Source: Fagopyrum homotropicum | Taxonomy: Eukaryota; Streptophyta; Magnoliopsida; Caryophyllales; Polygonaceae | Assembly: GCA_033239125.1 (NCBI GenBank) | Contig: BSWB01000008.1 | Location: 2,076,001-2,140,000 of the forward strand | Reading direction: 5' to 3' | Length of the DNA: 64,000 nt | Shown here: positions 24,061 through 36,222 of the stretch, in pieces | How the letters are laid out: each line of letters opens with the position of its first letter | How positions within the stretch are numbered: position 1 is the first letter of the stretch | Notes under the pieces: generated by a model | What the model was told of the DNA's origin: nothing | Database searches by the model: none | The model's input: only the letters and a program-made list of their open reading frames with translations | Made by a program: the position numbers and the translations under genes

Positions 24061-25690
24061 CGTGTCACACTGACGATGCTCCGTAATTCTTCACCAGATA
24101 TTATGCTCCGTACTTGAACTAGATCCAATAAGTATATATATGTCTACAACAAGTCAACAATGTAAAATACTCACATAACAAAACTCATTTAATAAAATAT
24201 GATATCTTCTTATCACTCGCGTACAATAAAGCCGAATTACTATTTAAATATTACAAGGCACTCAATAAAAACCGAATTACTACTTACAATGGTACTAACC
24301 GAGCTATTGTGTTTGTGTTATTGCTCATCATGGGACGAGACGAGACAGATTGAGGTTGTCTTACATCCCATCCCACCTATTATATATGAGACAAGATCGA
24401 GACGGGTCTTGTGTTTTTAAACTAAAAACCAACGAATCTTATTCCGGTTGAGACCAATCTGCATGACCTATATAATTTATTTTCGGTTTGAAATTAACAA
24501 TTTATGTAATCAAATATTCGTTGATATCATGCTTATAACGAAAAACATCAAATAAAATACCGCAAAAGAGTTTACAAAACATAATTAACTTGTCTAAACT
24601 CTAAGCATCCAAAATAGAACCTAAAAACAAAATTGCACAATGAGCATTCCTCCGTAGACAATGGCTAAATGAAATTCACTTTTACTTTGACCTTTGTAGA
24701 TGGATGTAGATAATTGTCTTTACTTAAAGTAGGGTTTTAATGTTGCGTAAGTAAAGAAATAGAAAAGGGATACCTGCTAGTAAATAACAAAAAGATATCA
24801 AACTATAACAAATTTAAATAGTTCAACAATCATATCATGTTTGACCTTAAATTAGAATTTCATGTATTGAGTTGTTGATTCAGCGTTATTGTCAACCATC
24901 CAAACAAACTAGATAATATTAATTTTACAAGCCTATTTTACAATTTTCACTTAAACTTTTATTTTATATTTAAATTTTTAACATATGTGGGACGTCTTTA
25001 TTGAGATGAAGAAGATAAGTACTCATATCCCGTAAGTAAATTTTTTAGTGAACAACGATAAGATTTATATTTTTTGGATGAAAAATTAGGTGAATCGGGA
25101 CGGCATCGAGAGTTTTTGTGGCCTTCGAAATAGTCATGCCTAATTCGCTACATAGTCCGCAAGCAAAGTTTGAAAATGAAAACGAGTATTTACTATTTAT
25201 CTTTGATTTTGTTGAAGCACATGGTAAGGCCGAAAGCTGCTTCATGTTCCCTCGATCAGTAACCCTTTATAAACCACAATTAACAAAGCACCCAGATTTC
25301 TTTCCTGCCTTCCCCGGTTTATACATATTACCGTTGAATGCTAAATTGGAAATAAATTATAGCAATTCACTACTTCCTTACAAACTTATTTTCATATCAG
25401 CACCCTAATATTTCCTACACAATTATCATTTTTAAATATATTTCCTACTTTTATATTTATAGTATACCAAAATAAAGATATCATCGACCGTTTTAGTAAT
25501 ATATTTCATAAATTGATTGATAAGTAAGTATATATAAAAAATGAGCCAGGGGCACTAAAGTATAGGATTTGAAAAAGAGGCTGGTTTATGTAAATATGTT
25601 TAGGAAGAGAGCCTGGTTTTGTAAAGTCTCCTAGAGGGGTTATAATACAGTTTACTCACAAGAGTACGGAGAGTATTCACGAATCAAAAT
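24061..25690. other. Intergenic DNA upstream of LDH
   Basis: No gene is supported. Open frames at 24199 and 25118 match nothing I recognise. The last 60-100 bases form the LDH core promoter. Confidence 0.45.
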
Positions 25691-25696
25691 AACTCC

Positions 25697-25703
25697 TATA
25701 AAT
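25697..25703 (+). promoter_or_regulatory. LDH TATA box
   Basis: TATAAAT lies 57 bases before the start codon. This would place transcription start near 25725-25735 and give a short leader of about 30 bases, which is plausible for a plant gene. Confidence 0.6.
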
Positions 25704-25759
25704 TACAATCAAGTTGGCTCCATCATCATCGTTCAATTCAACCAAATCAACGTTCCAAA

Positions 25760-27285
25760 ATGCACAAGACCGGATCCAACTCATCGCTGGGCCCCGGCGG
25801 CCTCGACATCGCCGAATCGTTCTTCACTCCGATCAAGTTCGCAGCTCCTCCGTCACCGACGAAGCGCCACATTAAGATCTCCATCATCGGCACCGGCAAC
25901 GTCGGCATGGCCATCGCCCAAACTATTCTCACTCAGGTAATTTAATTCATCCACCTCGAGATCGATTTCGTCAAGTTTTGAGTGATTAATTCTCGTGATC
26001 AGGATGTGGCGGATGAACTAGCGCTGGTTGATGCGATTCCTGACAAGCTTCGAGGAGAGATGCTGGACTTACAGCACGCAGCAGCGTTCCTACCAAGGAC
26101 GAAGATCGTGGCCGACGTGGACTACGCAGTCACCGCCGGTTCAGATCTGTGCATCGTGACGGCAGGAGCCAGACAGATTTTAGGGGAGACTAGGCTGAAT
26201 TTGGTGCAGAGGAACGTCACTCTGTTCAGGAAGATCATCCCTCCGTTGGTCGAGCACTCGCCTGATGCCATTCTGCTCATCGTTTCAAATCCGGTTGATG
26301 TGTTGACTTATGTTGCCTGGAAGCTCTCAGGATTCCCTTCCAATCGGGTTATCGGGTCGGGCACCAATTTGGATTCCTCACGGTTCAGGTTCCTCATTGC
26401 GGATCATCTCGATGTCAATGCCCAGGATGTTCAGGTAAAACCCTAGAGCATTATTACACTCAATTTAGTAAAGGTGTTAACCTCTTCCATTTTCAATTTT
26501 GTTTTGTTTTTTTTTGTGAATTAGGGTGATGTGTTTGAAATCTCATTGAAATTATTTTATTTTTTTATATATAAAAAAACATAAAGTTTCATTTGGATTA
26601 ATGTCTGTGATAGATAAGAATATGAAAGCAACAACAAGAACAGGATAAGATTGTGTTATTATTTAATCTTTGGTTTGCATGGGCAACCACAAAACAGAGT
26701 GACAAATTGTTGCTTTGGTAATTGGATGACAATATTTATAATCTAGTGCTCCTATCAAATATGAGGCAAGCATGAAGCATATATAGTTACATTATTTTGA
26801 ATGTTAATATGGTCAAATTGAAATACCTACACAAAAACCAGGCGTACATAGTCGGAGAGCACGGAGACAGCTCGGTTGCGCTATGGTCGAGCATTAGCGT
26901 AGGAGGAGTGTCGATCTTGAGCTTCTTGGAGAAGCGTCAAATCCCGTACGAGAAGGAAACGCTAGCAAAGATACACAAAGAGGTGATCAATGGTGCATAC
27001 GAGGTGATAAAGCTCAAGGGATACACATCATGGGCAATAGGCTACTCGGTTGCCAATCTAGCTCGATCTATACTACGAGACCAACGGAGGATTCACCCGG
27101 TATCGGTTCTTGCCAAGGGCATCAATGGAATTGATGGTGGAGATGTGTTCTTGAGCTTACCAGCCCAGTTGGGTAGGGGTGGAGTCATTGGTGTAGCTAA
27201 TGTGCATATGACTGAGGAGGAGACCGAGCAGCTTAATTCTTCTGCCAAGACCATCTTGGAAGTGCAAGCCCAACTTGGACTTTGA
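25760..27285 (+). CDS. LDH: L-lactate dehydrogenase, three exons, 350 aa
   Basis: The enzyme interconverts pyruvate and L-lactate with NADH/NAD+ in the cytosol. It serves fermentation under low oxygen as a homotetramer (family knowledge). Exons are 25760-25936, 26003-26434 and 26842-27285. All boundaries are GT/AG and both junctions are phase 0. The protein shows the NAD-binding GTGNVG (residues 44-49) and the specificity loop GARQILGETR, with Gln117 matching the lactate-type Gln102 and Arg123 matching Arg109. It also shows LDSSRF with Asp183/Arg186 and GEHGDSS with catalytic His210. Gln at the specificity position argues for LDH and against malate dehydrogenase, where Arg is expected. The ending LEVQAQLGL is as in other plant LDHs. 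The ATG used is the first after the TATA box and begins MHKTGS, as plant LDHs do. No damage is seen. Intron 1 is only 66 bp. Confidence 0.95.
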
Positions 27286-27383
27286 AGTGGCCTTTTTAAT
27301 CCTTTTTAATTTAAACATGAATGTCTTTATGGTTATTTTGTTTTTTTTTTAATGTTTTTATGTAATATTAGATTCTATGGATA

Positions 27384-27389
27384 AATAAA
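27384..27389 (+). terminator. LDH polyadenylation signal
   Basis: AATAAA lies about 100 bases after the LDH stop, in a T-rich then A-rich context typical of plant near-upstream elements. Confidence 0.5.
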
Positions 27390-27399
27390 AATATATTAT

Positions 27400-28230
27400 A
27401 AATATTAAACGTAAAGTTTTTGTCAAAATATATTTATTTTTAATCAAAGCATAAACACTCATTTAGTTGTAAACCAAAACACTTTAAAATGAAATAATAT
27501 ATCAAATAATAATGTTCAATAAAATAGAAAATTTATATGAGATATTTTTTAAAAGGAAAATGACTACAAATAAACCAAACTAGCGACCATGAATTAAAAT
27601 TATTTGAACATTAAAATCACCAATTCAGATACAATCTATACTAATTTTGCTACGACATGGTAATTGGAGAAAAAAAATAGTCTTCACTCAAAATGTAATT
27701 AATAACAAATGAATATATCCGGATTTTTAAGGTTAAAAAATATTGAAAAGAAACTATTTTTATTAGTTTGGTAGCAAAAAGGATATTAAAATATCCCAAA
27801 TAAAGATACGTTGAAATAGGAATTTATTATAAGATGTGTTGATGATACGATAAATGTAGAAAATAAAAAAGTGTTTATGATCTCACTTCTAGGATGATCT
27901 AATAAGAATGACTTAGATAAAATTTATACTAATGGAGAGCTCAAACAAAATACCTATAGGATAATTGGCATAATTACATATTTTTTGATAAGTATGGAAA
28001 TCGAAGGGAACACTTTTTCAAGATGCATCGTCGTAGGACATCTTTTTGGATGAGAAGTTTCACTTCACGAGGCATTTATAGAACATCAAGGTTTGAATGA
28101 GATATCTAGGCGAGCTTATCGACAATACCTTACTTCTTTGAAAATATGAACACAAAACGCATGAACGAAACTTATGAGTAAAGAAGAGATATCAAAGATT
28201 AAGACCGATTTTCCAAGGAGGTTTCCAAAT
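27400..28230. other. AT-rich intergenic DNA
   Basis: Nothing recognisable is coded on either strand. Confidence 0.5.
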
Positions 28231-28234
28231 TTGG

Positions 28235-28279
28235 TTAATCGAGTTAACTTTTTTTTTTTAGGGATTAATCGAGTTAACT
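28235..28279 (-). repeat. 15-bp direct repeat flanking an oligo(T) tract
   Basis: TTAATCGAGTTAACT occurs at 28235-28249 and again, identical, at 28265-28279. It encloses ten T followed by AGGGA. On the minus strand this is a short A-tailed insert bounded by a target-site-like duplication. Confidence 0.7.
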
Positions 28280-28487
28280 ATATTAAGGTTAACGCCTTCT
28301 ATTTCAATTTTCGTGATTTCAAATTTGATTGTTTTTATTATCATGCTTTTGAGAGCACAAGTATAAAGAAGGATGACATAGTTGGCACCACATTGGCCAT
28401 TACCAAAGACCAAAGTGATAGCCTCATGATGTCTCGGAAAGAACCTAAAGGAGTATTGTCCACTAATGAGTCTAAATCCGTCAAAAT

Positions 28488-29040
28488 TTATTTTGAATTT
28501 ACCCTCCTCAAGTTTATTTCAATGAATGATTTTCTGTGCGTTGTAATCTTGTGTGTTTTTTTTGTCTTTCCCGCATCTTTCTTCCATGTTGCGATTGGAG
28601 CTAGAACATTATTATTGACTTCAAAAGACTTTTTGTTGTTAAAAATGTATTGATTCTTTGTTGTCCATACATTCCACCAAAGAACAAGTGTTCTCATTCT
28701 CCAGTGATCGAATTTATTATATAATTCGATGATCACATCTTTTATTTTGTCTTTTTGGTATCAATGTTAGTCTAGAAAATTCTTAATGTTAAGATCAATC
28801 ACATTATCCAAAGTAAATTGAAATTTGAACAATTTTAACCAATCTGTATAAGTGTTTTGCATGTTCATAAGGGTAACATAGGACACATTGCATATGGAGT
28901 GTCACCCTTTGCTTTTTCTAGATAACCTTTTATTAGAAGACCGTTTTAAAAAACACTTTCCACATGAATTTCTAAATTTTTCCATGATGTTTAAGTCCCA
29001 AATCCATGAGATTTTAGTGAATGAAAGTCCCATTTGTTCA
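28488..29040 (-). pseudogene. L1 LINE remnant: zinc-binding and connector region
   Basis: The minus strand carries CPMLPLMNM-like zf-RVT sequence in broken frame. It is followed by a 82-codon frame with LVLWWNVWTTKNQYIFNN, which matches the W-x-x-W-x-x-RN-x-x-F pattern that follows the RT zinc-binding region of plant L1 elements. It continues, after a dispersed-repeat insertion, the RT part at 31000-31400. Confidence 0.55.
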
Positions 29041-29069
29041 TGAATCAAGATTACCGTACGTGGTTTTAG

Positions 29070-30580
29070 TTATAGGCTAAAACCTTACTCGCAAGTATAA
29101 TGAGATCAATTGTAGAATATCGAGTATCGAATTCACGGGACTACGTCTGAATTGGATGTAGCAACATGCAATTACGTTAAGCCAAAGAAGGAGAAGAGAT
29201 AGAGAGTAGAGAAGAAAATATCGGGTTATAATTAGTTTTTGGTTGTCCAAAGACAAAGTAAAGAACAAATAAAAGATGAGAAAACCATCTAAGAAAAAGG
29301 TATCACCACTATAATCAATTAATGCATAAATAGGTATATGAATATCATGAACTTCAATCAACAAATATGTAGGTAACTCTCAAAAGTAGCATTTACCACA
29401 AATAAATAAAGAACGTGCTAAACCCGTCCTCAAGATGCCCTCACAGTATCAACATGCATATGCTAAACCCATGAAGAATATAGAAAACAGGCTAAAGACA
29501 AAAATAAGCCACACACTCTCCGAAAAGCCAAAAAAAGTTATAAAATCGGAAAATCTATGTTAGCCAGGAATCCTCAAGGATAAACGTAGACGTTTTTCTC
29601 CAAACCTAGGTTCAATCTCAGTCCCTCAAAAGGTCCAATAAAATCAACAAGCTCTCGCAAAAAAACTAATATCTATTTTAATTCCCAAAGCCACCACCAC
29701 TTCTCAGTATATTTAAACAAATAAGTAAGAATACGCCCTCCAAGATCAAAACAAATCCTATTGATATTCGTTCAAAAATTCGTATACATAATTATAAATC
29801 AATTCATCATATAGATCAACCGACCTCTTAGATCATCAAAAACTTAGTCGGATATAGAAAAGAGATAAAATCAATATGAGAAGTATAAAACTTGCATAAA
29901 TCTCAAATCGAAAAATAAAACAAAGAAAGCAATTGTACGGGAAAGAAACCAACTTTTGAAACTAGGGTTCGAGCGCAATGAGACGATCCTTCTAAAATAT
30001 AAAAATTATCTAATTATGCATTCCAAAACCGGCCTAAAAAGATAAAGAAAATCCCATAAAGTGATGGATCATCGGGTTACTCCCAAAAGAATATTGTGTA
30101 GGTCGCACAATGATGGCACAATCATGAAACGGGCATAAAACGAGAAACTTGCTTGTGTCATTGTTGGCTCATGCCCGTCTCAAGCTAACTCAGGAAACTT
30201 TGTGAAGAAATCCAAGGATACAAAAGGTCCACACGGTCACCACACGGCCAACTTGCCCGTGTGAGTGCCGTGTCAAGTATAAATATTCGATCTTTGAACT
30301 CTAAAAATCTGCTAAATGTCCAATTCAATCATGTGCTACTTAGTTCTTCGATATTCAGTCGGGTATGATGCTCTAATACAACTCTTGTACATCTACATGG
30401 AAGATCCTCGCGTTTCGGCGCATCTTTTAGTAGAAATGCTTCATAATTGGCCTTGAACGCCCGAAATACGAAATAAATTAAAGTATACACCATAAACTAC
30501 CATATGATTGTTTTCTAAACTTTATATACACAAATCATGCCAAATGAGATGTGAAATGCGTGACTCTAACAATTAATATG
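29070..30580 (+). repeat. Dispersed repeat family, copy B, inside an L1 remnant
   Basis: The first kilobase aligns with copies A (600-1640) and C (31571-32500). Beyond 30080 it continues with a CACACGG / CCCGTGTG-rich leader-like stretch and GTATAAATATTCG at about 30280. This suggests an LTR-type promoter. The L1 coding remnants lie on both sides. Confidence 0.6.
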
Positions 30581-31400
30581 ATGTATAAATAGATGACATA
30601 AAAAATCAGCCTTTTATGCACTAGGCCTAGTATAATCTATCTTTAATAGTGTTTTATTGGAGATAATAGTCTTGAATTTGTTGTAAGATCTCGAGTGGTA
30701 AAATAGTGCTAAGAAAATAATTTATTTTGTTAAGATCTCATTTTCTTACGAGGTTCATTAGAACACAAACCGTCTCATTGACAAAAATACATGTTTGATT
30801 TTGTGCGTACTTAATAAGTGGTTCTTCCGAGATCCAATTTTCCTTCCAAAGTTGTATAGTCTCACCCTCTCCAATATTTCATCTGAAACCTTTTCCAAGT
30901 CAATTCACAATTTCACGAGTCTTATCCGTCGTCAAGAAGTATTCTTTTCTAGGCTATAGTTCCACAACATGTTCGCCTTTAGATATTTATTTGGATCTCT
31001 TATCCAAATATTTTACAACTTTGTCAATATTTGCTAAAGAATCTTCATTTGTTGAGTTTTGTTCATGTCTTCCACTTTATGAGCACTTGTTGCACTCATA
31101 ACTTTTGGTTTACAAACTTTGTCCCAACTAATTAGTGGGTGATAATTTACTCCTTTGTTCCAGAAGAATCGTTTGTTAATTTTGTCCAGCTTGTAATAAA
31201 TTGAAGATGGTAGCATGAAACTTTGCATAATTAGGTTGACTTAGCATTTAAGATGGATTTGCTTAGTATTGATCTACCTTCATGGGGTAGACAACCATCT
31301 TTCCATCGCGTACGTTGAATATTAGATTTGACAATAATATCCTCAAAAGCTTTTTTGTGACCCGCCCATTTAAAACAGGGCATCCAAGGTACACCTTCAA
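30581..31400 (-). pseudogene. L1 LINE remnant: reverse-transcriptase C-terminal part
   Basis: The minus strand reads through TRWKDGCLPHEGRSIL, then MQSFMLPSSIYYKLDKINK, FFWNKG and LISWDKVCKPK. These are characteristic of plant L1 RT thumb regions. Frameshifts and stops separate the blocks, and the catalytic palm is not preserved here. Confidence 0.75.
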
Positions 31401-31570
31401 TCGCGTAGTGGACGGGATGCTTTAATAATGTTCTAGAGTACGAATTGTATTATACTTTTTATATATATTTTTAGTTGTTTGGAAGACAGATTTGTAGGAA
31501 TTAACTTTTTGACGTGACACTTCACAATATTTCAAGGTTAAAGGTGAATTCATAGATGTGAAAATAAAGT

Positions 31571-32500
31571 ACAGTGATGACCCTAAAATCTATTTGCAGG
31601 ATGAGGGGGTCAGTTGTAGTAAATCGAGTGTCGAATTCACAAAAACTACGTTTGATTTGGAAATCACTAATCAATAATTATTCTAAGTAGAAAGAAAGAA
31701 GTACATAGTAAGGGAAGAGGAAAATTTTGTTTGTGTGATAAATAAATAAAAGACAAAAGAGAAAGCAATGTTTTTTGTTGATGAAAATAATATAGGGGAG
31801 CTTTCGAAGAAAATAAGAATCACCACTATAATGAATTAAAGTAAAACCGCATATATGAATATTATGAACGTTGATATATGAATGTTGCAGGTAACCATAA
31901 AGTATAGTATTTGCTTCAGACAAACAAAGACTGTGTTAAACAACTTGAGCGTGCTCTCGCAATTGTATCAAGTATGGGAAAACCCTTTAAGCCTTTAGAA
32001 ATTCAAAAAAGATTAAGAAAATCCTCACTTTCGGCATATGAGCCAAAAAAAGGTACAAAGACTGGAATTTTGTATGATAATTAGAAATCCTCGAAGTAAA
32101 AGGTAGGATTCAATCCCTTAAACCAAGTTATTTTCAATCATTCCAATAAAACAACCTCATTTGGCTTAGCATAAACATTTTTATCTAATACCCATTATAA
32201 ACGTCACTTCTTTTGAAGGTAAATAACAAAATGAGAACAAAGTACTTTGAAACGAAGCAAATTCAGAATCTCAATTCAATAATTCATATATGCAATAATA
32301 AACAAATCATTATAGGGATCATCAAATCCTTAGATAAGAGATATATTAGCCGGACATGATTGAATGTAAAACATAATTTATTGAATATAGAAACTACATA
32401 AACAAAATCACAATGTTCCATTCCAGCACAATGAGGCGAACCTTCAAGCGGGAATTGAAATCTAAAGTAGATAGGTGACGGTCCATCACTCCATGGACCA
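31571..32500 (+). repeat. Dispersed repeat family, copy C
   Basis: Collinear with copies A and B. It carries CGAGTGTCGAATTCAC at about 31628, CACCACTATAATGAAT, CAAACAAAGACTG and TTAGCCGGACATG at 32347. It is non-coding and abuts the decayed gypsy pol at about 32575. Confidence 0.7.
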
Positions 32501-32574
32501 CAACAGGTCATGTAGCAACTCAAAATTAGATAGGTGACGGTCCGAATCCGAAAAATGAATCTCAACCTCTAGCC

Positions 32575-33664
32575 ATGCCAAATCTCTCTGTAATGGGGGA
32601 TGTACAGTCAACCCTCCCGAGGCGTCTTTTGACTAAAAGCATCAGCAACTACATTCGCCTTCCCTGGGTGGTATAAAATCTCAATGTCGAAATCCTTGAT
32701 CAACTCTAACCACCTCCTCTGGCGGTTATTCAACTCCCGTTGAGTGAATATGTACGTCAAACTCTTATGGTTTGTGATTCTTGTGAAGATCTGACACGTC
32801 GACCCATAGAGATAGTGACGTTAGATCTTAAGAGCGTGGACTACTGCCGCTAACTCTAGGTCGTGTGTCAGGTAGTTCTCCTCATACGTGTTCAGCTGAC
32901 GAGACGCACATGCTATGACCTTACCCCTCTACATCAAGACACATCTCAAGCCCAACTTGGATGCGTCATTATATACCACAAAGTCCCTTACACCCTTTGG
33001 ATATGCTAAAATCAGAGCGGAAGTCAATCTCCTCTTCATCTCCTTTAACACGGCTCAGACCAAACAAACCGTGTAGTCTTCCTCAATAGGCAAGTAAGTG
33101 GTCGAACAATCACTGAAAACCCTTTCACAAACCGGCGGTAATAGCTCGTCAAGCTTGACATTCCTCGGAGGTTGGCATGAAGACACTGACTCGATCTTCT
33201 CCGGATCGACCTTAATTCCCTCAACAGTCACTACATGGACAAGGAAGGCCAACTCAAACATCCAGAAGTCGCACTTGGATAGCTTGCATAGAGCTCACTA
33301 TCTTGCAGGACTCGTAGCATTGTCCTCAAGTATCCAACGTGCTCCTCTCGACTCTTATAGTATAATAGAATATCATCAATGAATATCATTACAAACTAGT
33401 CTAAGAAGTCGATGAAGATCATGCTCATCAACTCCATGAACACTGTGGGCGCATTAGTGAGTCCGGATGACATCACTACAAACTCATAGTGGCCATACCT
33501 AGTCCGAAATACCGTCTTAGGTATGTTTTGCTCTCTCACCCTCAACTAGTGGTAACCCGAACTCAAATCAATCTTGGAGATACTGACGCTCCGTGCAACT
33601 AGTCCAGTAGATCATCTATGCGGGGCAACAGGTACTTGTTCTTGATAGTCACATTTATTCAGCT
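32575..33664 (-). pseudogene. E3: old gypsy pol, RT C-terminal and RNase H part
   Basis: The minus strand reads TRYGHYEFVVM, GLTNAPTVFMELM, then FLD*FVMIFIDDILLYY (RT catalytic box with a TAG three codons before). LVHVVTVEGIKVDPEKIESV follows in another register, then RNase H with PGKANVVADAFSQKTPREG. Many frameshifts are present. The left end breaks off at about 32575 before integrase. The right end is interrupted at 33664 by the insertion of E2 and resumes at 42377. Confidence 0.82.
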
Positions 33665-33669
33665 CCTTG
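33665..33669. other. E2 left target-site duplication CCTTG
   Basis: It is identical to 42372-42376 on the other side of E2 and fixes the element's exact borders. Confidence 0.92.
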
Positions 33670-36112
33670 TGTGACACCTATTTCATTTCTAGTTGATTAC
33701 CAATTAATTAACCCTGTTTAAAACAATAAGCGGAAAAGCAGAAAAAGTAAATTTTTAGAACTTTATCTTACAACCATATTCACAACATATATACATACTA
33801 ACATACGTCATAAACTCTGTTTAACCAAAACACAACTGTTTTAAAACCATGCAAAACATCCTAGGCGGTAGCATCCCATAACAGCCCACCTGATATGATC
33901 TCAAATCCAGGTATTGGGTCCAATGTCCTTGCCTTGATCAGGCCGAGTCTGAGTAGCTGAAAAAAATATGTGGATATAACAACAATAAACCACACGCTCA
34001 GTAAGGGTATACAAATCGCACTCTCCCAATATATATAAGTATCTAATATCCCGTCCCCAAATGACACTCTATACCCTTCCTCACATTCCAAAGCACACAT
34101 ACATATCCACATTCACATATAATTCCACAACCATTCATATCACATTTCACATAAACATTCAAGCATGTTATCACACATCACATATAAACATATCATCTCA
34201 TCACATAAAAATAATCATAACATAACACATAACATGCTAGACTCGATCGCATCGATGCATAGGTGATAATTAACTAACTAGCCCCAACTGATCGTACGAT
34301 ATATTTTCTCATGTGCTTTCGTATTTCTTTTCTTTCTTTCTTTATTTTTTCTTTCGGTTGGCCAACCCGATAGCGTCATAGGCCCCCTGTAGATCAGGTA
34401 ACGACCTCGGCCATCTTGTCCTAAGACCCCCTGTAGATCAGGTTGCGATTTTGGACTATTTTTCTTATCTTGAGGCCCCCTGTAGATCAGGTAGCGACCT
34501 CTGGCTGTTTTTCTTATCTTGAGGCCCCCTATAGATCAGGTAGCGACCTCTGAGGCCCCCCGTAGATTAGGTAGCGACCTCGTCCCCCGGAAACCCGTGC
34601 GGGACCCAGTTGGGCTAATTAATCAATTATCATCCTATATTATCACTTTCATATCATAACTCAATTTCATGCTTTCATCATATTCTTTCATCACATTCTT
34701 TCCACTATCATCTCATGTACCTCATGCATGCTTTCATAAGAAATATCAAGTCATCATCATCGTCTCACTCATATACATATACGCATGCATACAATCATAA
34801 CAAACATATATATACACTCAAGCATGCATAAAATCATAGCATATTAAATACATAACATATATTAAGCAAGTGTAATTCATATAAATTTACCTCGTAGGTA
34901 AGAACAATAAAACCTCGCAAACTAACTACTGAGCCCGTTTCCCACTCGGACTATCCTCATTTATCGTGCTTGGATACGCTCACAAAGCAACTACGTTATA
35001 GTTAGACCGAAACCTTCAACAACACCTGTTGAGAATATCATATTCTTCGTATTAAACTTCTTGCTTCAAACACCAGTTAAATTCATTCCTTTGAATTTAA
35101 TTAGCTTATAGTATTTTCTAGAATTACCAATTTAATTAATTAACCTTTAATTAATTAATTAAATTTCGCCACAACAACGTTTTGCCCGCAGGCAATTTCT
35201 GAACCCACCTGTCATCAAATCTTATCAAACAAACAACCCATAATCACTAGAATAATGTAACGAGCATAATGGAATTTCCAATTATCCATTTTGACAAGCC
35301 TAAGGTCAATTTAGGCCAAATCGCAATACGAAAAACGAATAAATTCATAACTTATTCGTTACTAACCCGATTGACGATCCGAAAGAAGATTCGGAATCAC
35401 AACGACGCAGGCTATGCTCGGACACCATCAAATTCACCGGAATCTGAGCGACGGAACCTCCCTAGTATCATATATGCTCGACCAGGCCTTTCCTTGCTCG
35501 GAAATGTAGAAACTCGATACCACAATGAAGAGAATGAAGAGAGGAATCCAAAAACTCAAACGGATTTGAAATCGGATTAGAAACGGAGAGTAGATCTGAG
35601 TTTGAAGGTTGAGAGAATTCAGAGCTTTTACGAGAAAACGTGAAAGAAAATGAATTAATAAACGATATTTCTGCTATTTATAGCGAAGACGATAATTATC
35701 CTTTAGCGGAGTCGATAATTATCCTTTCGCTGATCCAAAAAAGCGGTTCAAGACCCCTTCTCCAAACTTCTCGAAATTGGAATAATAAATCTGAAATATT
35801 TTATGGATAATTATTCCGCAATTGTCTCAAAAAACGCGTATTCCTAAGTCGTCTTTCTTAGCCGCTAAGAAACGAAATAGCGACTCTTTTGGCCGTTTTG
35901 TCTTTCTATGTTTTTTCATATCTAGGACATGTCCGATGTCCTGATCATTTCTCTCAACTGCATTTTTATTAATTGAAGCTCCCAAATGCTCCAAATAACA
36001 CCTGGGTGTAATATCATCTAGGAGCAAGTTACCTCGAGAGGTATCTCGTGTTAAAACGGATTTAATTCCTTAAAATTCTCGATTAGGTCATCTTCCATTT
36101 TTGGCTGTTACA
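33670..36112 (-). repeat. E2 3' LTR
   Basis: It begins TGTGACACC and ends GGCTGTTACA on the plus strand. The purine-rich AAAGTGGGAGATATT read on the minus strand at 36113-36127 is the likely polypurine tract. Five imperfect copies of a roughly 28-bp unit containing GTAGATCAGGTAGCGACCTC lie at 34380-34590. The frame at 35269-35580 recurs identically placed in the other LTR and is not a gene. Confidence 0.95.
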
Positions 36113-36222
36113 AATATCTCCCACTTTAAGAAATTTCGTCCCGAAATTTAAGAAAGGACGTAGAACCAAACTCGTAGATATATCAAAAGGATGCACAACC
36201 GGATCACAATTTCTCGAGGTTT

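Noticed and set aside
28174..28653. 159-codon plus-strand frame near LDH
   Set aside because: Low-complexity Phe/Asn-rich translation with no family match. It spans the 15-bp repeat/oligo(T) site and is partly antisense to an L1 remnant.
35269..35580. 103-codon plus-strand frame, found again at 41528-41839
   Set aside because: It lies inside the E2 LTRs on the strand opposite the element, and its duplication follows from the LTR pair. Similar sequence in the E1 LTRs does not keep the frame open. It is not a gene.
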